From the NCBI RefSeq assembly GCF_008087345.1, contig NZ_ML701736.1:480376-544375 (forward strand): a DNA stretch of 64,000 bases, read 5' to 3'. How positions within the stretch are numbered: position 1 is the first letter of the stretch; every line of letters starts with the position of its first letter. A program made the translations under genes and the position numbers. This stretch comes from Nocardioides caldifontis. GTDB taxonomy: Bacteria; Actinomycetota; Actinomycetes; Propionibacteriales; Nocardioidaceae. Under the pieces are notes generated by a model. That model searched no databases. It was not told the origin of the DNA and worked only from the letters and a program-made list of their open reading frames with translations. Positions 37,718 to 45,096 of the stretch are shown here, in pieces.

Positions 37718-38050
37718 TCAGGCGTGGAACAGGTGGCGCCGGATGGCGGCCACGTTGGAGAAGATGCGGATCCCGAGCACGACGATCACGCCGGTCGAGA
37801 GCTGGCCGCCGACGCCGAGCTGGTCGCCGAGGTAGACGATCACCGCCGCGATCAGCACGTTGCTGACGAACGAGACCACGAAGACCTTGTCGTCGAAGAT
37901 CCCGTCGAGGTAGGCCCGGAGGGCGCCGAAGACCGCGTCGAGCGCGGCGACGACGGCGATCGGGAGGTAGGGCTCGAGCCAGAACGGGACGTCGGGACGC
38001 AGGAAGAGCCCCAGCAGCACGCCGGCGAGCAGCCCGAGGACGCCGATCAC
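37718..38050 (-). CDS. sbp: Small basic protein Sbp (DUF1290)
   Basis: A 110-residue membrane protein of the DUF1290 family with three hydrophobic segments: IGVLGLLAGVLLGLFL, YLPIAVVAALDAVFGALRAY and VSFVSNVLIAAVIVYLGDQL, ending IFSNVAAIRRHLF. It is encoded next to DUF881 genes throughout Actinobacteria and near division genes in Firmicutes. The function is unknown. GTG start, spaced 24 bp from the preceding gene and 21 bp from the next, so it is part of one operon. Confidence 0.88.
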   Translation of the reverse strand: MIGVLGLLAGVLLGLFLRPDVPFWLEPYLPIAVVAALDAVFGALRAYLDGIFDDKVFVVSFVSNVLIAAVIVYLGDQLGVGGQLSTGVIVVLGIRIFSNVAAIRRHLFHA

Positions 38051-38074
38051 GGTGCGGTCCTCATCGGGTGGTCC

Positions 38075-38959
38075 TCATCGGGCGCTCCTCGGCGTGCGGG
38101 CGTGGCGCAGGGTCACGGGCGGTGCGGCCGGCACGGTCAGGGACTCCTCCGTCGTCATGTCGAACCTCAGGCGGTAGACCGACCTCAGATTCAACCACCA
38201 CGATCCACCCGCGGAGTCCACGAACCGCGCGGCGAGCTGGTCGGGATCGCCGAGCGCGGTCACGACGTACGGGCGGCTCAGCGACCGCAGGTTGACGGTG
38301 ATCGCGCCGCCCGCGACCCGGATCGAGCTCAGGGCGGTCATCCGCTGCCCGTTGACCGCCACCGCCTCGGCCCCGGAGAGCCAGAGCCCGTTGACGAGCT
38401 TCTGCAGGTCGGTGTCGAGCACGGTCCCGCCGGCGGTCTCGCCCGCCGCGGCGCCGTCGGAGCCCGGGCTGTCGTCGACGACGATGCGCAGCCCCGGGCC
38501 GGACGCGGCTTCGGTGCCGGCGCCGACCCCGAGCTCGGTGAGCTGGGCGCGGAGGTTGCGCCCCTCCTCGGAGGCGGCGAGCGCGTCGTCCTGGACCCGC
38601 TCGACCGCCCGGCGCAGGGTCACGACCTCGCGGCGCGCGGCGTTCAGCTCCTGGCGCCGCTCCTGCGCCTCGGCCCGCAGCGACTCCTGCGACTCCTGGC
38701 GGATCGGCTCGGTGCGGGCGGTCTGCACGGCCGCGGTCGTGAGCAGCGCGCCGAACGCGGCGGTGACGGCGATGGTGAGGAGGCGCCGCGAGCTGCGCCC
38801 GCCGGTCCTCCCGTCGTCGTCGCCCGTGCTTCGCCGCTTGCGCTCGGAGACCAGCTGGTAGTCCTCGTCGAGCGAGCCGGCGGTGATGCGGTCGAGGAGC
38901 CCGGTCGTGTGCAGTGCCGGCACCCGACGGGGACGCGGCTCCTCCTCGTCGGCGGTCAC
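38075..38959 (-). CDS. DUF881-family membrane-anchored protein (Rv1823-like)
   Basis: A 294-residue protein with the same plan as the other DUF881 protein: one transmembrane segment (LLTIAVTAAFGALLTTAAVQ, about 59-78), a coiled coil (EELNAARREVVTLRRAVE region), then the DUF881 fold (SGPGLRIVVDDSPGSDG to SRPYVVTALGDPDQLAARF). GTG 38959 overlaps the pgsA-like stop by four bases. The N-terminal part RVPALHTTGLLDRIT resembles Rv1823. Confidence 0.87.
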   Translation of the reverse strand: MTADEEEPRPRRVPALHTTGLLDRITAGSLDEDYQLVSERKRRSTGDDDGRTGGRSSRRLLTIAVTAAFGALLTTAAVQTARTEPIRQESQESLRAEAQERRQELNAARREVVTLRRAVERVQDDALAASEEGRNLRAQLTELGVGAGTEAASGPGLRIVVDDSPGSDGAAAGETAGGTVLDTDLQKLVNGLWLSGAEAVAVNGQRMTALSSIRVAGGAITVNLRSLSRPYVVTALGDPDQLAARFVDSAGGSWWLNLRSVYRLRFDMTTEESLTVPAAPPVTLRHARTPRSAR

Positions 38960-39621
38960 GGCGCTCCCCCTCCTCTCCGTGCCGGGGTTCGCCGCGACCC
39001 GCGGGGCCGTCGGGGCAGCGGCGGAGTCGTGGTCAGCAGCCGGCGCACCTGCCAGGCATAGAGGACACCCGCCCACCAGTACATCCCGATACCCCAGACC
39101 GCGAACGCCCAGCCGAACACGCGGGCGACCAGCGCGACCGTGCTGTCGCCGTCGCCGAGCAGCAGCAGCGGGAAGGCGTAGATCAGCGCGGCGGTAGCCG
39201 CCTTGCCGAGGAAGTGGACCGGGAGCGCGCTGTAGCCGCGGGTGCGGAGGAACGGCACGAGCAGCCACAGGAAGACGTCGCGCGCGGGGAGCCCGACGAC
39301 GAGCCAGAGCGGGATGATCTCGCGCACGCCGAGGGCCACGACCGCCGCGAGGATGTAGAGCCGGTCGGCGACCGGGTCGAGCAGCGCGCCGAGCTTCGAG
39401 GTCTGGTCGAGCCGGCGGGCGAGGTAGCCGTCGAGGTAGTCGCTGAGCCCGATGGCGACGAGCACGCCGACCGCCGCGGCGTCCGCCTCGGGCCCGAGGA
39501 CCAGCCACACGAAGAGCGGGAGCAGCGCGAGCCGCACCGCGCTCAGCGCGTTCGGGATCGTGAGGATGCGGTCCGAGGTCCCGCGGGCCCGGACGCCCTG
39601 CGTCTCGTGGTGCGCCGCCAC
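38956..39621 (-). CDS. CDP-alcohol phosphatidyltransferase (PgsA-like)
   Basis: A 221-residue integral membrane enzyme with the full family motif DG-x2-AR-x8-G-x3-D-x3-D in SDYLDGYLARRLDQTSKLGA followed by LLDPVADRL. About six transmembrane segments. The position matches Rv1822 (pgsA2) at the head of this block; the reaction is transfer of a phosphatidyl group from CDP-diacylglycerol to an alcohol such as glycerol 3-phosphate. GTG 39621 is taken as the start; the longer open frame upstream is non-coding in composition. Translationally coupled to the DUF881 gene. Confidence 0.87.
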   Translation of the reverse strand: MAAHHETQGVRARGTSDRILTIPNALSAVRLALLPLFVWLVLGPEADAAAVGVLVAIGLSDYLDGYLARRLDQTSKLGALLDPVADRLYILAAVVALGVREIIPLWLVVGLPARDVFLWLLVPFLRTRGYSALPVHFLGKAATAALIYAFPLLLLGDGDSTVALVARVFGWAFAVWGIGMYWWAGVLYAWQVRRLLTTTPPLPRRPRGSRRTPARRGGGAP

Positions 39622-39703
39622 CCTCGTGTCGCTCCTCTTCCCGCCCCGTCGTCCGCGGGCGCAGGGCGACCGCTCCTCCGTCCGCCGTCGCGGCTCCGAG
39701 GTC

Positions 39704-39709
39704 ACCTTA
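39704..39709 (-). promoter_or_regulatory. -10 candidate of the pgsA-sbp operon
   Basis: TAAGGT on the minus strand; it would leave a leader of about 75 nt before GTG 39621. No good -35. Confidence 0.35.
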
Positions 39710-39740
39710 GTCGCCCGATCGGCCCGGCCCCGGACATGGG

Positions 39741-39775
39741 GAGAGGCCGCACACTTGGGGGACGTGCGGCCTCTC
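39741..39775. terminator. Strong hairpin, 12-bp perfect stem
   Basis: GAGAGGCCGCAC pairs with GTGCGGCCTCTC around an 11-nt loop. It stands between the zinc-ribbon gene end and the pgsA promoter, so it is a good terminator or transcript-end stabiliser for the former. The 275-bp gap 39622-39896 also has a 16-bp perfect palindrome next to it at 39777-39792 and nothing that looks coding. Confidence 0.5.
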
Positions 39776-39776
39776 G

Positions 39777-39792
39777 TGCCGGTGCACCGGCA
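39777..39792. repeat. 16-bp perfect palindrome
   Basis: TGCCGGTG followed by CACCGGCA, one base after the 39741-39775 hairpin. It could be a protein site or a second stem. Confidence 0.5.
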
Positions 39793-39896
39793 TGGGGGGT
39801 GGTGGCACCGACGAGCGCCCAGGGCGGGGGCCCCCGGGCACCCTCCCATGCTAGGACGACGCCATTACAAAAGCGACGAAACGGACGAGATGTCGT

Positions 39897-40043
39897 TCAG
39901 GCGAGGCTGCGCCCGCAGCGCGGGCAGTGCTGCCGCGTCCAGACGTCGAGCTGCTGCCCGCAGCGGCAGGCGGCCGCTCGCGTGCCCCGGGGCGGCTGGG
40001 GCTTCCGGGTGTCGCGTACCGGTGCCACGCTCTTCTCACCCAC
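39897..40043 (-). CDS. Small zinc-ribbon protein (48 aa)
   Basis: A 48-residue ORF: an N-terminal 25-residue basic, proline-rich stretch, then CRCGQQLDVWTRQHCPRCG and RSLA. The two CxCG/CxxCG pairs make a classic zinc ribbon. GTG 40043 is preceded by GGGAGG with an 8-nt spacer, which is strong support for translation. Codon use is high-GC as elsewhere. The partner or function is unknown; a rubredoxin-like, transcription-factor-like or ribosome-associated role is possible. Confidence 0.72.
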   Translation of the reverse strand: MGEKSVAPVRDTRKPQPPRGTRAAACRCGQQLDVWTRQHCPRCGRSLA

Positions 40044-40408
40044 GTCACTGACCTCCCAGTATCAGCTCGTGACCGAGGTCCCAGGGAACCAGCGAGGTGG
40101 TCCCGAAGACCACGATTCCCGACCCAATGACCCGAAGGTGCGCCTTCCCGCCCGCCGGATCAACCCGCCACGCGGCAGGCCGGCCAGATCGCCGTAGTCA
40201 TTCGGGCCCATGGTCCCCCGCGCCTGTGCCCTCCGGGCGCGACCACCCGGGCCGTCCGGCGGGAATTCGTCCTTATCTCCCGATTGGGGGTTACTTCTGA
40301 CCTTGCGCCCCACCGATACTGGCGAGGCGCTCACGTGGGGACGGGAACGCAGCCCGGCGGGCGGCCATGGGGAGCCGCCCCGGGCAACGAGAGGGGTTGG
40401 GGAACCAG
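40044..40408. other. Intergenic region without recognised gene
   Basis: It separates the zinc-ribbon gene (minus) from the 149-aa gene (plus). It is the least GC-rich stretch nearby (AATTC, TTATC, GGGGTTACTT). A plus-strand promoter candidate is TTACTT (40291), 18 bp, GATACT (40315). An open frame for 50 residues on the minus strand (about 40062-40214) has mixed third positions and does not look coding. Confidence 0.4.
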
Positions 40409-40858
40409 ATGGGGACGACGACGCTGCACCGTCGCGACGTGATGCGCGCGGTCATCGAGAGCTCGCGGTCGACGGGTGACCGGGTCGCGCCGTGGGCCGG
40501 GCTGGCCGGGCTCGCCGAGCACTTCGACGGCGAGGACGACCTGCTCGTCGAGATGCACCGCGAGTGGCTGCGGGTGCTCGTCGGCCGGCTCCACCGCGGC
40601 GAGGTCGTCGCCCAGCGCACCCCCGCCAACGTCCGCGACCTCTACGACGAGATGTGCGCCGCCCACCCGACCCTGCGCGGGATCCTCGACGCCCACGAGC
40701 TCAACCCGGCCCTCTGGGAGCCGACCGAGCGCGAGCACGCCCTGCTCGCCCGCATCGCCGGGCTCGCGCCGGAGGGCACCCCGGCGGAGAACGCCGCCGC
40801 GCTGGGCCGTTCGCTGGTCAAGCAGCGCATCCCGGTGCAGCGCAGCACCCTGCGCTGA
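40409..40858 (+). CDS. Hypothetical protein (149 aa)
   Basis: Not recognised. A soluble, mostly helical protein with acidic and basic patches, for example FDGEDDLLVEMHREWLRVLV and RDLYDEMCAAHPTLRGILD, and LNPALWEPTEREHALLARIAG. There is no signal peptide, membrane segment or metal motif. Third positions are strongly GC-rich, so it is a real gene. ATG 40409 follows GGGGAA at 7 nt. It looks like a lineage-specific actinobacterial protein. Confidence 0.7.
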   Translation: MGTTTLHRRDVMRAVIESSRSTGDRVAPWAGLAGLAEHFDGEDDLLVEMHREWLRVLVGRLHRGEVVAQRTPANVRDLYDEMCAAHPTLRGILDAHELNPALWEPTEREHALLARIAGLAPEGTPAENAAALGRSLVKQRIPVQRSTLR

Positions 40859-40881
40859 TCCTCATGACCCTGCGCTGAGCG

Positions 40882-41934
40882 TCAGGCGAGGTCCCGGCGG
40901 AACCGCGCCGGGGTCACCCCGCGCCACCGCTTGAAGGCGTGCACGAAGCTCGACGCCTCGGCGTAGCCGAGCCGCTGGGCGACGTCCTCGACGTCGAGCA
41001 CGCCGGTGCCGAGCATCTCCTCGGCCAGCGACCGGCGGACTTCGTCCAGGAGTGCCTGGTAGGAGGTGCCGGCCTCGGTCAGCCTCCGCCGCAACGTGCG
41101 CGTGCTCATCGCGTGGGCCGCTGCCGCGGTGGCCATCGTGACGTCGTGCGCGACGTTGCGGGTCAGCCAGAGCCGCAGCTCCTCAACGAGCCCGCCGCTC
41201 CCCCGGCGCCCAGCCACCACCTGCCGGCACAACTCCTCGGCCAGCGCCTGGCTGTGGGGGTTGCCCTGCGGCAGCCGCCGGTGGAGCTGGTCGACCCCGA
41301 TCCGCAGGAGCGTGGCCGGCCGGTCGAACCGCACGCGTGACCCCAGCAAGGCTTCGTGACGCGCCGCGTCCCGCGGTGCCGGGAACGCGAGTTCGACCGA
41401 GGCGAGCGGCGTGCCGCCGGGCACGAGCTCGGCGAGCACCGTGGCGACGGCGGCGGCGTCGCGCTCCACCAGGAGCCGGGCGAGGTCGGGCGGGAGCGCC
41501 GCCGCGTCGAGCTCCACGACGACCTCCTCCCCCACCACCCGTGCTGCGGGGGAGCTGAAGGCGTAGCTGAGGTCGAGGAACCGCAGCGCGAGGTTCATCG
41601 CGTCGAGGAGCGTGCGGCTGCTGAGCAGTGCGAAGCCGAGGATGCCGAACGAGGTGACGTGGTAGCGGGCGCCGAGCTCGACGCCGAGCGCCACTCGCCC
41701 GGGCATCGCGGACCGGAGGTTCCGCAGCGCCGCGAGCTCGGCCGACGCGGGCACCAGGGCCGCGGGGTCGGCCAGCGCCGCCTCCCCCACGCCGGTCCCG
41801 TCGAGCACCGTCCCGGCCGCCACGCCGTGCGCCGCGGCGAAGTCGACGACCACGGTCAGCGCGGCGACGCTGCGCGGGAAGTCCCAGTGCCGGGCGGCCG
41901 GCGGCTCGAGCCGGAGGGAGCGAGCGCGGGCCAT
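40882..41934 (-). CDS. AraC-family regulator with N-terminal arabinose-binding-like domain
   Basis: A 350-residue regulator. Residues about 20-200 form the PF12625-type ligand domain (YHVTSFGILGFALLSSRTLL is characteristic) and the C-terminal HTH pair is MATAAAAHAMSTRTLRRRL and VEDVAQRLGYAEASSFVHAF, followed by KRWRGVTPARFRRDL. It belongs to the OruR/ArgR-like branch and probably binds a small organic acid or amino acid. It is divergent from the monooxygenase gene and likely controls it. Confidence 0.9.
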   Translation of the reverse strand: MARARSLRLEPPAARHWDFPRSVAALTVVVDFAAAHGVAAGTVLDGTGVGEAALADPAALVPASAELAALRNLRSAMPGRVALGVELGARYHVTSFGILGFALLSSRTLLDAMNLALRFLDLSYAFSSPAARVVGEEVVVELDAAALPPDLARLLVERDAAAVATVLAELVPGGTPLASVELAFPAPRDAARHEALLGSRVRFDRPATLLRIGVDQLHRRLPQGNPHSQALAEELCRQVVAGRRGSGGLVEELRLWLTRNVAHDVTMATAAAAHAMSTRTLRRRLTEAGTSYQALLDEVRRSLAEEMLGTGVLDVEDVAQRLGYAEASSFVHAFKRWRGVTPARFRRDLA

Positions 41935-41941
41935 GGCCGGA

Positions 41942-41970
41942 ATTATCAATCCGATGGCCGCGCCTGTCTC
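41942..41970 (-). promoter_or_regulatory. Promoter of the AraC-family gene at 41934
   Basis: GAGACA (41970-41965), 17 bp, GATAAT (41947-41942), seven bases to ATG 41934. A leaderless layout. Confidence 0.5.
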
Positions 41971-41991
41971 CCTCGGGGCGCCGCGGCTCCC

Positions 41992-41997
41992 TAGCCT
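41992..41997 (+). promoter_or_regulatory. -10 element of the monooxygenase gene
   Basis: TAGCCT followed by seven bases and GTG 42005. Confidence 0.45.
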
Positions 41998-42004
41998 GAC
42001 CCGC

Positions 42005-43570
42005 GTGACGGCGACCAGGACCACCCCCGACCGAGCCCCCACCGCCCCCGCGACCGGGGGCCGGCCGTCCGGGGGCCCGCGGCGCACCCTGAGGGCGGTC
42101 GTCGTCGGAGCGGGGTTCGGCGGGCTCGCCGCGGCACGCGAGCTGCGCCGACGCGGTGTCGCGGAGGTGACGGTGCTCGAGAAGGGCGACCGCGTCGGCG
42201 GGGTCTGGCGCGACAACACCTATCCCGGCGCCGCCTGTGACGTCCCGTCGTCGCTCTACTCCTACTCCTTCGCCCCGAAGCCGGACTGGTCGCGGAGGTA
42301 CGGCGAGCAGGACGAGATCCTCCGCTACATCGAGGAGGTCGCCGCGCGCGAAGAGCTGCTCGACCTGGTCCGCACCCGCACGGAGGTCACCTCGGCGACG
42401 TACGACGAGGAGCGGTGCCGCTGGACCGTCGCGACCCGGACCGCCGACGGCACCACCGAGGAGCTCGACGTCGACCTCGTGGTCTTCGCCGTCGGCCAGC
42501 TGTCGCGTCCCCACGTCCCGCCGCTGCCGGGGATCGCGTCGTTCCGCGGCCCCGCCTTCCACTCCGCGGAGTGGGACCACGACCTCGAGCTGGCCGGGAA
42601 GCGCGTCGCGGTCGTGGGCACCGGCGCCAGCGCGATCCAGTTCGTCCCCCACCTGGCCCGGGCCGCCGGCCACGTCACCGTCTTCCAGCGCTCGGCGCCG
42701 TACGTCGTGCCGAAGCCGGACCGTGCGTACACCCGGCTGCACCACCACGCCTTCCGCCGCTTCCCCCGCACCCAGGGGTTCGGTCGTGAGCTGACCCGCA
42801 CCCTGAGCGAGCTGCTGAACCGCACTCTCGGCGAGGACACCGTGCTCACCAAGGCGTTCGTGGCGGCGTTCCGGCTCCACCTCCGCCACCAGGTCGCCGA
42901 CCCGGCGCTGCGCGCGAAGCTGCTCCCGGACTACGCGGTCGGCTGCAAGCGGCTGCTGTTCTCCAACGACTGGTACCCCGCGCTCACCCGCGACGACGTC
43001 GAGGTGGTCACCCACGCGGTCGTCGAGGTCACCCCCGACGGGGTTCGGGCCTCCGACGGCACGTTCCACCCCGCGGACGTCATCGTCTACGGGACCGGGT
43101 TCAAGGCGACCGAGTTCCTGACGCCCGTCGAGGTGACCGGTCGGGGCACCACCCTGGCCGAGAGCTGGGCCGACGAGGCCCACGCCTACCTCGGCATGAC
43201 GGTCCCGCAGTTCCCCAACCTCTTCGTGGTCTACGGCCCGAACACGAACCTCGGCGGCAGCTCGATCCTGTCGATGATCGAGTGCCAGACCGGCTACCTC
43301 GGCCAGCTTGTCGACCGGCTGCTCACCGGGGAGCTCGAAGTCGCCGAGGTCCGCGAGGACGTCGCGGCCGGGTTCGACCGCGAGGTGCAGGAGCGGCTCT
43401 CCCGCAGCGTCTGGGCCTCCGGGTGCTCGAGCTGGTACCAGGAGGCCGACGGCCGGATCACCACCAACTGGCCCGGCACCGTGCAGGAGTACCGCGAGCG
43501 GACCGCGGTCCTCCAGCCGTCCGACTTCGTGAGGACGGCCGCTCCGCTCCGCGTCTCCCGCTCGGCTTAG
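42005..43570 (+). CDS. FAD-dependent monooxygenase, Baeyer-Villiger type
   Basis: A 521-residue class B flavoprotein. The FAD Rossmann motif is VVVGAGFGGLAAA (about 35), followed by EKGDRVGGVWRDNTYPGAACD. The BVMO fingerprint FxGxxxHxxxW is FRGPAFHSAEWD (about 180), and the NADPH Rossmann motif VAVVGTGASAIQ (about 201). Such enzymes insert oxygen next to ketones or oxidise N/S atoms; the substrate is unknown. The GTG start follows TAGCCT by seven bases. It is divergent from an AraC regulator. Confidence 0.9.
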   Translation: MTATRTTPDRAPTAPATGGRPSGGPRRTLRAVVVGAGFGGLAAARELRRRGVAEVTVLEKGDRVGGVWRDNTYPGAACDVPSSLYSYSFAPKPDWSRRYGEQDEILRYIEEVAAREELLDLVRTRTEVTSATYDEERCRWTVATRTADGTTEELDVDLVVFAVGQLSRPHVPPLPGIASFRGPAFHSAEWDHDLELAGKRVAVVGTGASAIQFVPHLARAAGHVTVFQRSAPYVVPKPDRAYTRLHHHAFRRFPRTQGFGRELTRTLSELLNRTLGEDTVLTKAFVAAFRLHLRHQVADPALRAKLLPDYAVGCKRLLFSNDWYPALTRDDVEVVTHAVVEVTPDGVRASDGTFHPADVIVYGTGFKATEFLTPVEVTGRGTTLAESWADEAHAYLGMTVPQFPNLFVVYGPNTNLGGSSILSMIECQTGYLGQLVDRLLTGELEVAEVREDVAAGFDREVQERLSRSVWASGCSSWYQEADGRITTNWPGTVQEYRERTAVLQPSDFVRTAAPLRVSRSA

Positions 43571-43621
43571 ACGCCGCCCGGACGGGTACGACTCGTCCGA
43601 CGGAAGCGAAGGAGAAGTGTG

Positions 43622-43798
43622 ATGGACGCTGCACCGATGGTGGTGCTGGTGATCGTCCTCGCGGTCATCCTGGTCGGAGGGTTCCTCGTCCTCTGGAAAC
43701 GTGACAAGGACCGTTCCCACGAGGTGGCCGAGGACTCCGGCCGGTTCAACAGCGACCCGGCCCAGCACTACGACGACCGAGGGAACCCCGGCCGCTGA
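43622..43798 (+). CDS. Small single-pass membrane protein (58 aa)
   Basis: A 58-residue protein: one transmembrane segment MVVLVIVLAVILVGGFLVLW, then KRDKDRSHEVAEDSGRFNSD and PAQHYDDRGNPGR. Not recognised. A GGAG-containing ribosome-binding site (GAAGGAGAAGTG) precedes ATG 43622. It is the first of three closely spaced genes ending with topoisomerase IB. Confidence 0.72.
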   Translation: MDAAPMVVLVIVLAVILVGGFLVLWKRDKDRSHEVAEDSGRFNSDPAQHYDDRGNPGR

Positions 43799-43830
43799 CC
43801 GCGGCACGACACGGGGAGGAAGAGGGAGAA

Positions 43831-43974
43831 ATGACGTTCATCCTGTGGCTGATCGCCGTCGTGCTGGTGATCGCCGGAATCGTGCAGATCATCCGTGGCG
43901 GTGTGCTGCCCGGCATCGTCCTCATCGTCGTCGGGCTGCTGGTCGGCCCCGGCGGAGTCAGCATCTTCGGCTAG
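43831..43974 (+). CDS. GPGG-motif small membrane protein (47 aa)
   Basis: A 47-residue protein with two hydrophobic segments, FILWLIAVVLVIAGIVQII and GVLPGIVLIVVGLLV, joined by RGG and ending GPGGVSIFG, the motif that names this small family. The function is unknown. A purine-rich ribosome-binding site (GGGAGGAAGAGGGAG) precedes ATG 43831. It stands 32 bp after the 58-aa gene and 39 bp before topoisomerase IB. Confidence 0.75.
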   Translation: MTFILWLIAVVLVIAGIVQIIRGGVLPGIVLIVVGLLVGPGGVSIFG

Positions 43975-44013
43975 CCGGGGCACCGGCGTCGCGAGGGGGA
44001 AGAGGAGGGAGGG

Positions 44014-45045
44014 ATGCCGCGGCTCCGCACGGTCTCGACACGGGACCCTGGCTGGCGCCGCGTCCACCACGGACGCGGCTTCCGTTACCTCGACACGGAC
44101 GGCAACCCGCTGGACAAGGCGGACGTCGAGCGGGTCAAGTCGCTGGTCATCCCGCCCGCCTGGCGGGACGTGTGGATCTCGCCGTACCCCAACGCGCACC
44201 TGCTCGCGGTCGGCACCGACGACGCCGGACGGCGGCAGTACCTCTACCACCCCGCCTGGCGGGCGAAGCGTGACGAGGCGAAGTTCGACCGGGTGATCGA
44301 GATGGCCACCCACCTGCCGGACGTACGTCGTCGGCTGCGTGCCGACCTCGCCCGCGACCGGACGACCGGGCTGCCCCGCGACACCGTCCTCGCGGCGGCG
44401 GTGCGCCTCGTCGACCTCGGCTGCTTCCGGCTCGGCTCCGACACCTACACCGAGCAGAACGGCAGCTACGGGCTGACGACGCTGGAGCGGCGTCACGTCC
44501 GGCGCCGCAACGGCTGCTGCGTCTTCTCGTTCGTCGGCAAGGCCGGGGTCGAGCACGAGATCACCGTCGACGAGCCGGACCTGTGCCAGGTGCTCGACCG
44601 GATGACACGACGCCGGAAGCCCGAGGCCCGGCTGCTCTCCCTGAAGGACGGCCGGCAGTGGGTGCCGCTTCAGCCGGTGGACATCAACGAGTACATCCGC
44701 GAGCTGTTCGGGCTCGAGGTGACCGCGAAGGACTTCCGCACCTGGCACGCGACCGTCCACGTCGCGAACGCGTTGGGCGAGGCCGCCCTGGGCCGCAACC
44801 CCGAGGGCAAGCCTCCCTCCAGCAAGAAGGCCCGGCAGCGCGCGGTGCGCCAGGCGGTGGTCAGTGCCTCCGAGCTGCTCGGCAACACTCCCACGGTCTG
44901 CCGCTCGTCGTACGTCGACCCGCGGGTCATCGACCTCTTCGAGTCCGACGTGACGATCGCGAAGGACCTCGAGCGGCTCCCGGACGACCAGGACGAGGCC
45001 CGCGACCGGTTGGACGAGGCCGTCGTCCGGCTCCTCACCGACTGA
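44014..45045 (+). CDS. DNA topoisomerase IB
   Basis: A 343-residue poxvirus-like type IB topoisomerase that relaxes supercoils through a 3'-phosphotyrosine. The N-terminal domain contains RVHHGRGFRYLDTDGNPLD (about 16), the catalytic domain LVDLGCFRLGSDTYTEQNGS, FVGKAGVEHEI, DFRTWHATVHVANAL (Arg and His of the active site) and the tyrosine in CRSSYVDPRVIDLFE (about Tyr299). ATG with GGAGG upstream. Its 3' end is followed by a dispersed repeat copy. Confidence 0.92.
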   Translation: MPRLRTVSTRDPGWRRVHHGRGFRYLDTDGNPLDKADVERVKSLVIPPAWRDVWISPYPNAHLLAVGTDDAGRRQYLYHPAWRAKRDEAKFDRVIEMATHLPDVRRRLRADLARDRTTGLPRDTVLAAAVRLVDLGCFRLGSDTYTEQNGSYGLTTLERRHVRRRNGCCVFSFVGKAGVEHEITVDEPDLCQVLDRMTRRRKPEARLLSLKDGRQWVPLQPVDINEYIRELFGLEVTAKDFRTWHATVHVANALGEAALGRNPEGKPPSSKKARQRAVRQAVVSASELLGNTPTVCRSSYVDPRVIDLFESDVTIAKDLERLPDDQDEARDRLDEAVVRLLTD

Positions 45046-45052
45046 CCCGGGT

Positions 45053-45071
45053 GTCGAGCCGCCCCTCGTGG
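45053..45071. repeat. Fourth copy of the dispersed repeat
   Basis: The complement of CCACGAGGGGCGGCTCGAC, identical over 19 bp to the copy at 29102. It lies between convergent genes. Within it CCGCC pairs with GGCGG around a CCTCGT loop. Confidence 0.75.
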
Positions 45072-45081
45072 CGGGCCAGAA

Positions 45082-45096
45082 CCGGCTCAGAGCCGG
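45082..45096. terminator. Hairpin CCGGCT-CAG-AGCCGG
   Basis: A 6-bp perfect stem between the convergent topoisomerase and CysRS-like genes; it overlaps the end of the latter. It may serve both transcripts. Confidence 0.4.

Noticed and set aside
40062..40214. Open frame for 50 residues on the minus strand with ATG
   Set aside because: Third positions are mixed, unlike real genes here; no family resemblance. Treated as intergenic.
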